From Halorhabdus rudnickae (GTDB taxonomy: Archaea; Halobacteriota; Halobacteria; Halobacteriales; Haloarculaceae), in contig NZ_CAAHFB010000001.1 in assembly GCF_900880625.1 (NCBI RefSeq), forward strand, positions 2,046,001-2,110,000: DNA of 64,000 nucleotides, written 5' to 3'. Each line of letters opens with the position of its first letter. Position 1 is the stretch's first letter. Both the position numbers and the translations under genes were made by a program. The notes beneath the pieces were generated by a model. The model searched no databases. It was not told where the DNA came from and worked only from the letters and a program-made list of their open reading frames with translations. Below are positions 37,895 to 45,947 of the stretch, piece after piece.

Positions 37895-38203
37895 TCAGTC
37901 CTCCCAGTGACCGCCATCGCCGTCCGGTGTCGTCCAGACGAAACACCCGTCGATGTCGCCCCCTCCGTAGGTCTGCCAGAGACGATCGCTTGCAGCGACG
38001 GCACAATGGGCGTCCGATGGGTTTTCGATCGGTGGACCGCCACGATCGACGATCGCTGTCCGTACTTCTTTCTCGGCTCCTGGTACCGATCCAGACTCTC
38101 GGGGCTGTGAACGCGTCCCGGCCCGCGGTTCGTCACCCGTTTGCTTTTCAGTCGACAGCGACCGCTCGGTTGCTTTCGATCCCTGATCGTGCTCGGCTGA
38201 CAT
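37895..38203 (-). CDS. Hypothetical protein, weakly supported
   Basis: 102 residues, hydrophilic first half with many Ser, Glu and Arg, then SDRLWQTYGGGDIDGCFVWT and an acidic end. No family recognised. Kept because it fills the convergent space between the SerA-like gene and thrC, has an ATG and ends cleanly, but it could be a chance frame. Confidence 0.4.
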   Translation of the reverse strand: MSAEHDQGSKATERSLSTEKQTGDEPRAGTRSQPRESGSVPGAEKEVRTAIVDRGGPPIENPSDAHCAVAASDRLWQTYGGGDIDGCFVWTTPDGDGGHWED

Positions 38204-38308
38204 GGCAACTCATCTCCCACTTCGGGCCGCAAAAAACGTCGGCAGACGAGCGTCGGCTTTCGGCACGACGGGCGTCCGTCGGACGTGGATCGACCGGGCC
38301 GTGCCCCG

Positions 38309-39580
38309 TCAGGAGCGTAAGTGTTCCAGCACCGCGTCGGTGTCGTCGGGCACCGGCTCGGGTTCGGTACCGGCCTCGACGGCGGCGTCGGGGTCCTTCA
38401 GGAGGTGGCCGGTCGTCAGACAGACCACCCGCTCGTCGTCGTCGACGACGCCCTCCTCACGGAGTTTCCGCAGGCCGGCGATCGACGCCGCGGAAGCGGG
38501 TTCGACTCCGACTCCCTCCTCGGCGAGCGTCCGCTGGGCGTCGGTGATCTCGTCGTCGCTGACGGCGACGGCCGTCCCATCGGTTTCGCGGATCCCGGGG
38601 AGGGCCTTCGGTGCGTTCACCGGGTTACCGATTCGGATCGCCGTCGCTTTCGTCTCGACGTCGTCCCAGCGTTCGATGTGGTCCCAGCCTTCCTCGATGG
38701 CCTCGACCATTGGGGCCGACCCCTCGGCCTGGACGCCGGTCAGTTTCGGGATCTGACTCTCGTCGATCGCGCCGCTGGTCTCGAGTTCGCGAAAGCACTT
38801 GTACAGCGCGGCGGTGTTGCCCGCGTTGCCGACCGGCAGGACGATCCGATCGGGGAACCCACCCTCCTCGGCGTTGAACTGTTCCATGATCTCCAAGCCG
38901 ATGGTCTTCTGGCCTTCCAGTCGGAAGGGGTTCAGCGAGTTCAGGAGGTAGGCCTCGCCGCGGTCGGCGAGGTTCTGGACGATGTCCAGACACCGATCGA
39001 AGTTGCCGTCGACCTCGAGGATACGTGCGCCGTGGAGGCTTGCCTGTGCGATCTTCCCGGCTGCGACTTTCCCCTCCGGAAGGAGGACGAGTACTTGCAG
39101 TCCAGCCCGTGACCCGTAGGCCGACAGCGCGGCGGAGGTGTTCCCCGTCGAGGCACAGGCCAGCCGATCGACCCCGACCTCCTGGGCGACGCGGACGCCG
39201 ACGGTCATCCCGCGATCCTTGAAACTCCCCGTCGGGTTCATCCCCTCGTGTTTGACCCGGAGGCGTTCGACCCCGATTTCGTCTTCGAGTCGCGGGACCT
39301 CGTGCAGCGGGGTGTTGCCCTCCGGGAGCGTCACGCCCTCTTCGAATGGCAGGGCATCGCTATACCGCCAGACGCCGCCGTGGAACGCCGTCTCGTCGTC
39401 GCCGAAGTCCTCGAAGGTCGGCAGGTCGGCGTACCGGACTTCCAGCAACCCCTCACACTCGTCGCAGGTGTAACGGATCCCCGAAAACGGCGCGAAGGTC
39501 TCGCCACACTCGATACAGGTCAGCCAGACGCCGTCAGTCGACTCAGCTGGTTCGTCCTGGGTGATCTCCAGATAGCTCAT
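38309..39580 (-). CDS. thrC: Threonine synthase
   Basis: 423 residues, PLP fold II. Converts O-phosphohomoserine to threonine. N-terminal zinc-ribbon-like segment LTCIECGETFAPFSG ... YTCDECEG; PLP Lys in MNPTGSFKDRGM; STGNTSAALSAYGSRAG; glycine-rich phosphate cup LPVGNAGNTAALYKCF. ATG at 39580 (MSYLEITQ) is used since the longer frame crosses into the hairpin array. The SerA-like gene lies convergent to it, which suits an amino-acid context. Confidence 0.94.
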   Translation of the reverse strand: MSYLEITQDEPAESTDGVWLTCIECGETFAPFSGIRYTCDECEGLLEVRYADLPTFEDFGDDETAFHGGVWRYSDALPFEEGVTLPEGNTPLHEVPRLEDEIGVERLRVKHEGMNPTGSFKDRGMTVGVRVAQEVGVDRLACASTGNTSAALSAYGSRAGLQVLVLLPEGKVAAGKIAQASLHGARILEVDGNFDRCLDIVQNLADRGEAYLLNSLNPFRLEGQKTIGLEIMEQFNAEEGGFPDRIVLPVGNAGNTAALYKCFRELETSGAIDESQIPKLTGVQAEGSAPMVEAIEEGWDHIERWDDVETKATAIRIGNPVNAPKALPGIRETDGTAVAVSDDEITDAQRTLAEEGVGVEPASAASIAGLRKLREEGVVDDDERVVCLTTGHLLKDPDAAVEAGTEPEPVPDDTDAVLEHLRS

Positions 39581-39647
39581 TGTGTCACCCGACGCAGCGC
39601 AGTGGAAAAAAGCCGCGGATCCACGCGACCACCTTTTTACTTCGTCG

Positions 39648-39900
39648 GGTGCGCCTCCGGCGCACCACTCTCTGCTCACGGCGGCTTCGCCGCCGTATGC
39701 TCGCGGGCCGATGGCCCGCTCGCATGTACGTGGAAGCGAAGCTTCCACGCTATTCGCATGGTCAGCGGGACCAGAGGTCCCGCTCGACTCGGAAAACGTG
39801 GTTCACACGGACGACGTGAGTGTGAGCTCGGGAGATATCGCTCTCCCGGTGGCGAAAAACGACCTGCTCGCGAGCAGTCAAACGCCGTCTTCGACGGCGT
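39648..39900. repeat. Tandem array of eight to nine short-loop hairpins
   Basis: Between argF and thrC, consecutive perfect inverted repeats with different stems: 39648-39666 (8 bp, loop tcc), 39679-39695 (7 bp, ttc), 39703-39719 (7 bp, gat, extended by atgc/gcat), 39729-39749 (9 bp, gaa), 39764-39784 (9 bp, aga), 39802-39826 (weaker, 7 bp), 39829-39848 (7 bp, tatcgc), 39864-39877 (14-bp palindrome) and 39882-39900 (8 bp, ttc). Four are followed by tatgc or gcatg. Stems do not repeat in sequence; only the hairpin form does. Confidence 0.85.
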
Positions 39901-39920
39901 ATGCTTTCACATCCACAACG

Positions 39921-40811
39921 TTACCGCTCAGCCAACCACACCAGCAATCCATTCTGGGCGTGCAGCCGGTTCTCCGCTTGGTCCCAGACGATGGCGTTGT
40001 CACTCTCGATTACGTCGTCGGTGACCTCTTCGCCGCGATGGGCCGGCAGACAGTGCATTAGCGTACGGTCGCCGAGCAGCTCTGTTGTGATCTGGAACTC
40101 CTCGAAGGCGTCGAGTTTCTCCTCGCGTTCGTCTTCTTCGCCCATGCTGACGAAGACATCCGTGTAGATCACGTCGGCGTTTTCGACGGCGGCCTCGGGA
40201 TCGTGTGTCGTCTCGGGGGCGGTCCCGATTTCTGCCGCCCGTTCAAGCACGTCGTCGTCGATCCCGTATCCCTCCGGCGTCGCAACGGTCAACTCGAGAT
40301 CGACCATTGCCGCACCGAGGACGAACGACTGGGCGACGTTGTTGCCGTCGCCGACCCACGCGACTCTGACCTCGTCGAAACCGCCGAACTCCTCACGGAT
40401 CGTCAGCAGGTCTGCCAGCGTCTGGCAGGGGTGGGCGTCGTCGGTCAACCCGTTGATGACCGGGACGGTGGCGTATTCGGCCAGCTCTTCAGCGTCGGCG
40501 TGGTCGAACAGCCGCGCCATGATCGCGTCGGCATACCGCGAGACCGCCCGGGCGGTATCCTTGATCGGCTCGCTGTCCCCCAGGTGGATGTCATCCGGTC
40601 CGAGAAAGATCGCGTGACCACCGAGTTTGGTCATTCCCGTCTCGAAGGAAACCCGGGTCCGGGTCGAGGGCTTCTCGAAGATCATCGCGAGCGTTTCGTC
40701 TTCGAGGGGAGTGCCCGCCACCTCGCCGGCCTTGATCGCGGCCGCACGGTCGAGCATGGCCGATAGTTCGTCGCTCGTCAGGTCGTCCACATCGAGTACG
40801 TTGCGTGGCAT
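39921..40811 (-). CDS. argF: Ornithine carbamoyltransferase
   Basis: 296 residues. Carbamoyl phosphate plus ornithine to citrulline. EKPSTRTRVSFETGM (carbamoyl-phosphate loop STRTR), NGLTDDAHPCQTLADLLT (HPCQ) and MHCLPAHRGEEV (HCLP) are all present. Last gene of the arg operon; a hairpin array follows its stop. 2 nt after the argE-like stop. Confidence 0.96.
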   Translation of the reverse strand: MPRNVLDVDDLTSDELSAMLDRAAAIKAGEVAGTPLEDETLAMIFEKPSTRTRVSFETGMTKLGGHAIFLGPDDIHLGDSEPIKDTARAVSRYADAIMARLFDHADAEELAEYATVPVINGLTDDAHPCQTLADLLTIREEFGGFDEVRVAWVGDGNNVAQSFVLGAAMVDLELTVATPEGYGIDDDVLERAAEIGTAPETTHDPEAAVENADVIYTDVFVSMGEEDEREEKLDAFEEFQITTELLGDRTLMHCLPAHRGEEVTDDVIESDNAIVWDQAENRLHAQNGLLVWLAER

Positions 40812-40813
40812 CC

Positions 40814-41887
40814 TTACTCCTCCAGGAGGGTCGTGGTGACGTCGTCAAGCACCGCCACCGAGCGATCGTACTCCGGTAGCGGCAGGTGTTCGTCGGGGGC
40901 GTGATCCAGATCCGAGTCGCCGGGGCCGTATGTCACCATCTGGGCGTCCCAGTCGTCGGCGTAGATGTTCATGTCGCTGGTGCCGGTCTTGCGAAGCAGG
41001 CGCGGGTCGCCCTCGCGTTTCCGGATCGCTGCGCGAAAGGCCCGAGCGACTTCTGTCCGGGGACTCATCATCACCGGCTCGACCCAGTCGTCCCAGTTGA
41101 CCGTGCCGTTCCGGAGGTGACCGTCCGCCAACTCGCGGATCTCGTCGGTCGTGTATTCCGGCGGGACCCGCAATTGCACGCGCAGCGTCGTCTCCACGGA
41201 GAGACCGTCCCCGGAGATCCCGCCGTCGATGTCCACCGGTTTGCACGTAACCCGCTCGAAAACCGGGTGCCACTCGTCTTTGGCAAACTCGGCTTCGACG
41301 CGGTTCCACCAGTCGATGGCGTCCTGGATCGCGTTGTTCTCGGGCCGTGAGGAGTGCCCCGACTCGCTTGTGGCGACGTAGGTACCGCCCAGCAAGCCAC
41401 GATAACCTAGCGTGATTCCGTCCCAACCCGACGGTTCGCCATTGATGACAACGTCGGGCTCGCTATCGCGGTCCTCGACCAGATAGCGACCACCGGTCGA
41501 GTCGACTTCCTCGCCGACGACGCCGGCGAAGCTCGCACCCGTTCGGACCGCGACGGCGGCCATCGCCGCCAGTGGCCCTTTGGCGTCGACGCTTCCACGG
41601 CCCCACAGCACTTCTTCGCCATCATCGTTCTCCTCCAGTCTGACGGGGATGTCACCCGGGACAGTGTCAATGTGGGACGTCAAGAGGACGCCATCGTCTG
41701 CGGGTGCGCGGACGTTCCCAACATCGTCGATCCAGACTTCCCGGTCGTGCTCCTCGAAGAACTCCACGAGTTCCTCGGCGGCTTCCGCAACGTCGCCCGA
41801 GACCGACGGGATCTCGACGAGGTCGATTAGCAACTTGCGGGCTGTCTCGTCCGAGACTTCTGCGGTCGGGACGCTCGTCGCGCTCAT
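40814..41887 (-). CDS. Carrier-protein-linked ornithine/lysine hydrolase (ArgE/LysK)
   Basis: 357 residues, M20 metallopeptidase. LLTSHIDTVPGD (metal His/Asp), GRGSVDAKGPLAAMAAVA (bridging Asp), GVVGEEVDSTGG (catalytic Glu pair) and a final GDSDLDHAPDEHLP (His). It would release ornithine from the carrier protein in the arginine route. The stop side overlaps the aminotransferase start by one base. Confidence 0.9.
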   Translation of the reverse strand: MSATSVPTAEVSDETARKLLIDLVEIPSVSGDVAEAAEELVEFFEEHDREVWIDDVGNVRAPADDGVLLTSHIDTVPGDIPVRLEENDDGEEVLWGRGSVDAKGPLAAMAAVAVRTGASFAGVVGEEVDSTGGRYLVEDRDSEPDVVINGEPSGWDGITLGYRGLLGGTYVATSESGHSSRPENNAIQDAIDWWNRVEAEFAKDEWHPVFERVTCKPVDIDGGISGDGLSVETTLRVQLRVPPEYTTDEIRELADGHLRNGTVNWDDWVEPVMMSPRTEVARAFRAAIRKREGDPRLLRKTGTSDMNIYADDWDAQMVTYGPGDSDLDHAPDEHLPLPEYDRSVAVLDDVTTTLLEE

Positions 41888-43014
41888 CAGTCGATCGCCT
41901 CCGACAGCGCCGCGACGACCGCATCAGCTTGATCCTCGTCGACGATCAGCGGCGGGAGCAACCGCACGACCGTCCGACCGGCCGGCAGCGCCAGCACCTG
42001 ATGGTTCAAGGCGAGATCCTTGAGGACGCGATTGGCTCCGCGTTTGATCTCGACGCCGATCATGAGTCCCTCGCCACGGATCTCTCGGGCGCTGTCACCG
42101 AGTTCCTCACGAAGTTGACCGCGAAGGTACTCACCGACTTCAGCGGCATGATTCGGAATATCGTCTTCGACGAGCGTCGAAACCGTCGCCTCTGCCGCGG
42201 CCGAGACGACTGGGCCACCGGAGAACGTCGAGGCGTGAGAGCCGTAGTTCTCGGCGATCCAGTCCTTGACGAGTGTCGCACCCATCGGGAAACCGTTGGC
42301 GAGCCCTTTCGCGGCCGTAAGCATATCGGGAACCACACCAGCCTGCTCGCAGGCCCACAGCGCCCCAGTCCGACCCATGCCGGTCTGGACTTCGTCGAAG
42401 ATCAGCGCCGCGCCGGCCTCCTCGGTGAGCTCGCGGGCCGCCTTCAGATACTCGGTCGAAGCGGGATGAATCCCGCCCTCGCCCTGGATCGGCTCCATGA
42501 TGACGGCGGCCGTCTCATCGTCGACGGCCTCGGCGAGCGCCTCGCTGTCGTCGTAGGGGACGAACTCCACGTCGCCGATCAGCGGCTCGTAGGGCTTCTT
42601 GTACTTGTCCTTCCAGGTGGTCGCCAGCGCGCCCATCGTCCGGCCATGAAAGCCCTGCATCGTGGCGACGATCTTCGAGTCGCCGGTGGCGCTCCGGGCG
42701 AACTTCAGTGCCGCCTCGTTGGCCTCCGTGCCCGAGTTGCACAGCCAGACGTTGTCGATGTCGCCCGGCGCTGCGACCGCGAGGGTGTCGTATAGGTTCG
42801 TCCGGGTCTCGACGGGATAGGACGCCTGGACGTAGGTCAGGTCCTCGATCTGCTCTTTGGCGGCCGAATCGACGGCCTCGTGGCTGTGCCCCAGCGGGAC
42901 GCAGGCGTAACTCGCGCCCATGTCCAGATACTCTGTGCCCGCGTCGTCGTAGACGACGGTGCCATCACCGCTCTCGATCTGAATCGGCTTCTCGGAAAAT
43001 ACGAATCCGCTCAT
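41887..43014 (-). CDS. argD: Acetylornithine-type aminotransferase (ArgD/LysJ)
   Basis: 375 residues, class III PLP aminotransferase. SGTEANEAALKFARSATG, VIMEPIQGEGGIHPAS, LIFDEVQTGMGRTG and TAAKGLANGFPMGATL (PLP Lys). In this cluster it aminates the carrier-bound semialdehyde. Starts 4 nt into the end of the kinase gene. Confidence 0.94.
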   Translation of the reverse strand: MSGFVFSEKPIQIESGDGTVVYDDAGTEYLDMGASYACVPLGHSHEAVDSAAKEQIEDLTYVQASYPVETRTNLYDTLAVAAPGDIDNVWLCNSGTEANEAALKFARSATGDSKIVATMQGFHGRTMGALATTWKDKYKKPYEPLIGDVEFVPYDDSEALAEAVDDETAAVIMEPIQGEGGIHPASTEYLKAARELTEEAGAALIFDEVQTGMGRTGALWACEQAGVVPDMLTAAKGLANGFPMGATLVKDWIAENYGSHASTFSGGPVVSAAAEATVSTLVEDDIPNHAAEVGEYLRGQLREELGDSAREIRGEGLMIGVEIKRGANRVLKDLALNHQVLALPAGRTVVRLLPPLIVDEDQADAVVAALSEAID

Positions 43015-43853
43015 GTGTCTTCCTCCGTCTCGATCGCTGTCTCGTGAACGTGTGTACCACTGCCTTCGAGAGCACTACTGATCGGTGCCTCGGCGTTGGC
43101 GTCAGCGACGACGACCTCGGGTGCCCCGCCGTCAAGCGCCTCCTCGGCAGCCATGATCTTCCGTTCCATGAACCCCTCGGCGGCGTCTTCGAGTGCCTTC
43201 CAGTCCTCGCCCGTCTCGACTGACTCGATCAGCGTCGCCGGATCGTCGGGATCGGCGTAGACGCCGTCGACGTCGGTCAGCAGGATGAGGGTCGCGTCGA
43301 GTGCTCCGGCGATCGCCGCCGCGGAGCGGTCGGCGTCGGTGTTCACAGCCAGCCACTCATCACCATCTTTGCCGGCCATCGGTGGTCCAGCAACCGGCGT
43401 GTATCCATTGTCTAACAACGTATACAGCAGCTCGTCGTTGACTTTCTTGATAGTGCCCGAGTGGTCGCCGCGCTTGATCTTGCGCTTGCCGTCCTCCAAA
43501 ATACGAACGGCCGACTTGCGGGGGCCGGCCAGGAGTTTCCCGTCGACCCCGTTGAGTCCGACCGCGTCGACGCCCTGACTCTGTAATCCCGCGACCAGTT
43601 GCGTGTTGAGGTGGCCAAAGACCATCTCGAAGACCTCCATGGTCTCCGCGTCGGTGAACCGCCCGACGACGCCGGAGGGTGTTTCGACGTATTCCGGTTC
43701 GATTCCCATGCGTTCGAGCGTCTCGTCGACCGCGGTCGAGCCGCCGTGGACGACGACGATATCCTCGCCATCCGCGACCAGATCGGCCACGTCAGCCAGC
43801 GCGCCCTCGGGGTCGACGGCGCGAGCGCCGCCGACTTTGACAACCACCGTCAT
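43011..43853 (-). CDS. argB: Carrier-linked acetylglutamate-type kinase (ArgB/LysZ)
   Basis: 280 residues, amino-acid kinase family. VVVKVGGARAVDPE (phosphate loop), VVVHGGSTAVDETLERMG, and a C-terminal NTDADRSAAAIAGALDATLILLTDVDGVYADPD. Phosphorylates the carrier-bound glutamate. Overlaps argD by 4 nt. Confidence 0.94.
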   Translation of the reverse strand: MTVVVKVGGARAVDPEGALADVADLVADGEDIVVVHGGSTAVDETLERMGIEPEYVETPSGVVGRFTDAETMEVFEMVFGHLNTQLVAGLQSQGVDAVGLNGVDGKLLAGPRKSAVRILEDGKRKIKRGDHSGTIKKVNDELLYTLLDNGYTPVAGPPMAGKDGDEWLAVNTDADRSAAAIAGALDATLILLTDVDGVYADPDDPATLIESVETGEDWKALEDAAEGFMERKIMAAEEALDGGAPEVVVADANAEAPISSALEGSGTHVHETAIETEEDT

Positions 43854-43869
43854 TCCGTGGTCACCTCCG

Positions 43870-44928
43870 TCATGGCGACCCCACCGGGTGCATCCCCGCG
43901 AAGTCCAGCCCGGCCGTCTCTTCCAGGCCCAGCGCGATGTTGGCCGCGTGGACGGCCTGGCCGGCCGAGCCTTTCATCATGTTGTCGATGGCCGAGAAGA
44001 CCACGACGCGTTTGTTGCCGGGATCGAGCTCGAAGCCGACCTCGGCATAGTTCGAGCCAGCAACGGCTTTCGGTTCGGGGTAGCGATAGACGCCACCGCC
44101 CCCGGCGACCATCCGGACGAACGGTTCGTCCTCGTAGGCACCGCGGTAGGCTCCCCAGAGGTCACCCTTCGAGACCGGTTCCTCGGGGAAGACGTGGATC
44201 GTCGCGCTCGCACCGCGGATCATTTCCACTGCGTGGACCGTAAAGGAGACGTTCGTCCCGAGGAACTGCTCGATCTCGGCCTCGTGACGGTGACCCGTCG
44301 GCGCGTAGGGACGGACGACGCCCGAGCGCTCGGGATGGCTGGAGGCTTCGCCGCCACCAGCCCCACCCTCGCTGGAGCCGACTTTCACGTCGATGACGAT
44401 CTGTTCGTCCCCGGAGAGCACGCTCCCTTCGAACAGCGGGAGCAGTCCTAGGATCGTCGCCGTGGCGTTGCATCCCCCCGAAGCGATCAGGCCCGCTCCG
44501 GGCAGGTTCTCGCGGTTGAGTTCCGGCAGCGCGTACTCGGATTCGTCCAGCAACTCGGGACGCGAATGGCCATCGTACCACTCGTCGTACTGCGCTTCGC
44601 TCTCCAGGCGGAAGTCCGCCGAGAGGTCGACCACGGTGTCGGCAGCGTCCTGAAAGGCGTCGATCTGCTCCATCGAGACGCCGTGTGGCGTCGCCGCGAA
44701 CAGCACGTCCACGGATTCGAGGTCTTCCGGGGAGCTAAAGCGAAGGTCGAGCCCCCGGAGGTTCGGGTGGGTGTGCCCGATCGTCTTGTTTGCCTTCGAG
44801 CGGCTGGTCGCCTGGATGATCTCGAAGTCGGGATGGCCGGCGAGCAACCGCAGGAGTTCGCCGCCGGTAAAGCCGCTCGCGCCGACAACGGAAGCCGAAA
44901 GGGTCGGTTCGCCTTCGTTCGCGGACAT
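43870..44928 (-). CDS. argC: Carrier-linked glutamyl-phosphate reductase (ArgC/LysY)
   Basis: 352 residues. SVVGASGFTGGELLRLLAGHP (NADP loop) and SGGCNATATILGLLP (catalytic Cys) define N-acetyl-gamma-glutamyl-phosphate reductase type. ATG at 44928, whose A lies inside the TGA of argX (TGATG); a GTG one codon upstream is possible. 16 nt separate its stop from the kinase start. Confidence 0.94.
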   Translation of the reverse strand: MSANEGEPTLSASVVGASGFTGGELLRLLAGHPDFEIIQATSRSKANKTIGHTHPNLRGLDLRFSSPEDLESVDVLFAATPHGVSMEQIDAFQDAADTVVDLSADFRLESEAQYDEWYDGHSRPELLDESEYALPELNRENLPGAGLIASGGCNATATILGLLPLFEGSVLSGDEQIVIDVKVGSSEGGAGGGEASSHPERSGVVRPYAPTGHRHEAEIEQFLGTNVSFTVHAVEMIRGASATIHVFPEEPVSKGDLWGAYRGAYEDEPFVRMVAGGGGVYRYPEPKAVAGSNYAEVGFELDPGNKRVVVFSAIDNMMKGSAGQAVHAANIALGLEETAGLDFAGMHPVGSP

Positions 44929-45803
44929 CACTCGTTCACCCCCGCTTTCGTCTCCAGCCAGTCGACGACCTGACCGGGGACGTCGGTCTCGACGGCGTCG
45001 TTCAGCGCCTTGAACTCGACGGTGTGGTTGACCTCGTGGACGGTGTAGCCGGTTGGGTCCCCGTCTTCATCTTCTCCTGTCTCCATCAGGTCAATACCCA
45101 ACAGCCCGCCGCCGACGGCCTCGCTGGCTTCGGCGACGAGTTCGCGGGCGCGCTCGTCGAGTTCGAAGGGGTCGGTCTCGGCCCCTTTCGCGGCGTTGGT
45201 CAGCCAGTGATCCGAGGAGCGGACCATCGCCCCGACCGGCTCGCCGTCGGTCGCAAGCACGCGGATGTCCCGGCCCGGTTTCTCGACGAACTCCTGGACG
45301 TAGAAGACCTTGTGCTCGTAGTGGCCAAGCGTCGCCTTGTGTTCGAGGATGGCCTCGGCGGCGTCCTTGGTGTCGATTTTGGCCATCAGACGGCCCCACG
45401 AGCCGATGACAGGCTTGAGCACGCAGGGGTACCCGAAGTCCTCGATGATCTCCAGGGCCGTGTCCTTAGTGAACGCGACCTCCGTTGTGGGGGTCGGAAC
45501 GCCGGCCTGCTCAAGTGCGAGGCTGTTGGTTACCTTATCGGCACAGGTCTCGGCCGTCTCGTGGCTGTTGACCACCGGAATGTCGTAGGCGTTCAGGAAC
45601 TCCGTCGCGTAGAGGCTCCGACTGGTCGCCAGACAGCGATCGAGCACGACGTCCACGTCTTCGAACGCTTCGGGGGCTGAATCGAGGCCGAAGCGCTGTT
45701 TTCGCACGTCGATTTTCGTCACGTCGTGGTCACGCTCGCGCAGTTCCGAGAGGAGCAGCTTCTCGTCCTGGCGGATGCGCGAATAGAGGATCCCGACGTT
45801 CAT
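44928..45803 (-). CDS. argX: Glutamate-carrier ligase (ArgX/LysX, RimK-like ATP-grasp)
   Basis: 291 residues. ATP-grasp elements: YPCVLKPVIGSWGRLMAKI, YVQEFVEKPGRDIRVLATDG, GGGLLGIDLMETGE and VHEVNHTVEFKAL. The family joins glutamate (or aminoadipate) to the C-terminal Glu of the LysW/ArgW carrier protein. The carrier gene is not seen nearby. ATG at 45803. Confidence 0.93.
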   Translation of the reverse strand: MNVGILYSRIRQDEKLLLSELRERDHDVTKIDVRKQRFGLDSAPEAFEDVDVVLDRCLATSRSLYATEFLNAYDIPVVNSHETAETCADKVTNSLALEQAGVPTPTTEVAFTKDTALEIIEDFGYPCVLKPVIGSWGRLMAKIDTKDAAEAILEHKATLGHYEHKVFYVQEFVEKPGRDIRVLATDGEPVGAMVRSSDHWLTNAAKGAETDPFELDERARELVAEASEAVGGGLLGIDLMETGEDEDGDPTGYTVHEVNHTVEFKALNDAVETDVPGQVVDWLETKAGVNE

Positions 45804-45901
45804 TGGCAGTCACGCTCCGGTGGCAGCCCGGCGTGCGGTTCGCGTGCCGGCCCGTCGTCGGTCGACGGGCGGGACGATTCGGTTGTCGGTGTCGTGGTCA
45901 T
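45800..45901 (-). CDS. 33-codon frame where the LysW/ArgW carrier gene is expected
   Basis: ATG at 45901, TGA overlapping the argX start as ATGA. The product is Thr/Pro/Ser-rich (MTTTPTTESSRPSTDDGPA start) with a single Cys and no CxxC pairs and no EDWGE tail, so it is not a LysW carrier. It may be a coupling peptide that keeps ribosomes moving between argH and argX, or a chance frame. Confidence 0.35.
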   Translation of the reverse strand: MTTTPTTESSRPSTDDGPAREPHAGLPPERDCQ

Positions 45902-45947
45902 GTCGTGTGTCCTCTTGATCGGTGTCGTGGTCGTTGCTGTGCCCGTC

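Noticed and set aside
39648-39900. CRISPR array
   Set aside because: No repeated unit of constant sequence, no regular spacer length; only hairpins of different sequence.
39582-40061. Open frame of 159 codons across the hairpin array
   Set aside because: Its apparent repeats come from translated palindromes and it runs into argF antisense; no start context and no conserved domain. Coding explanation for the hairpins is therefore not supported.
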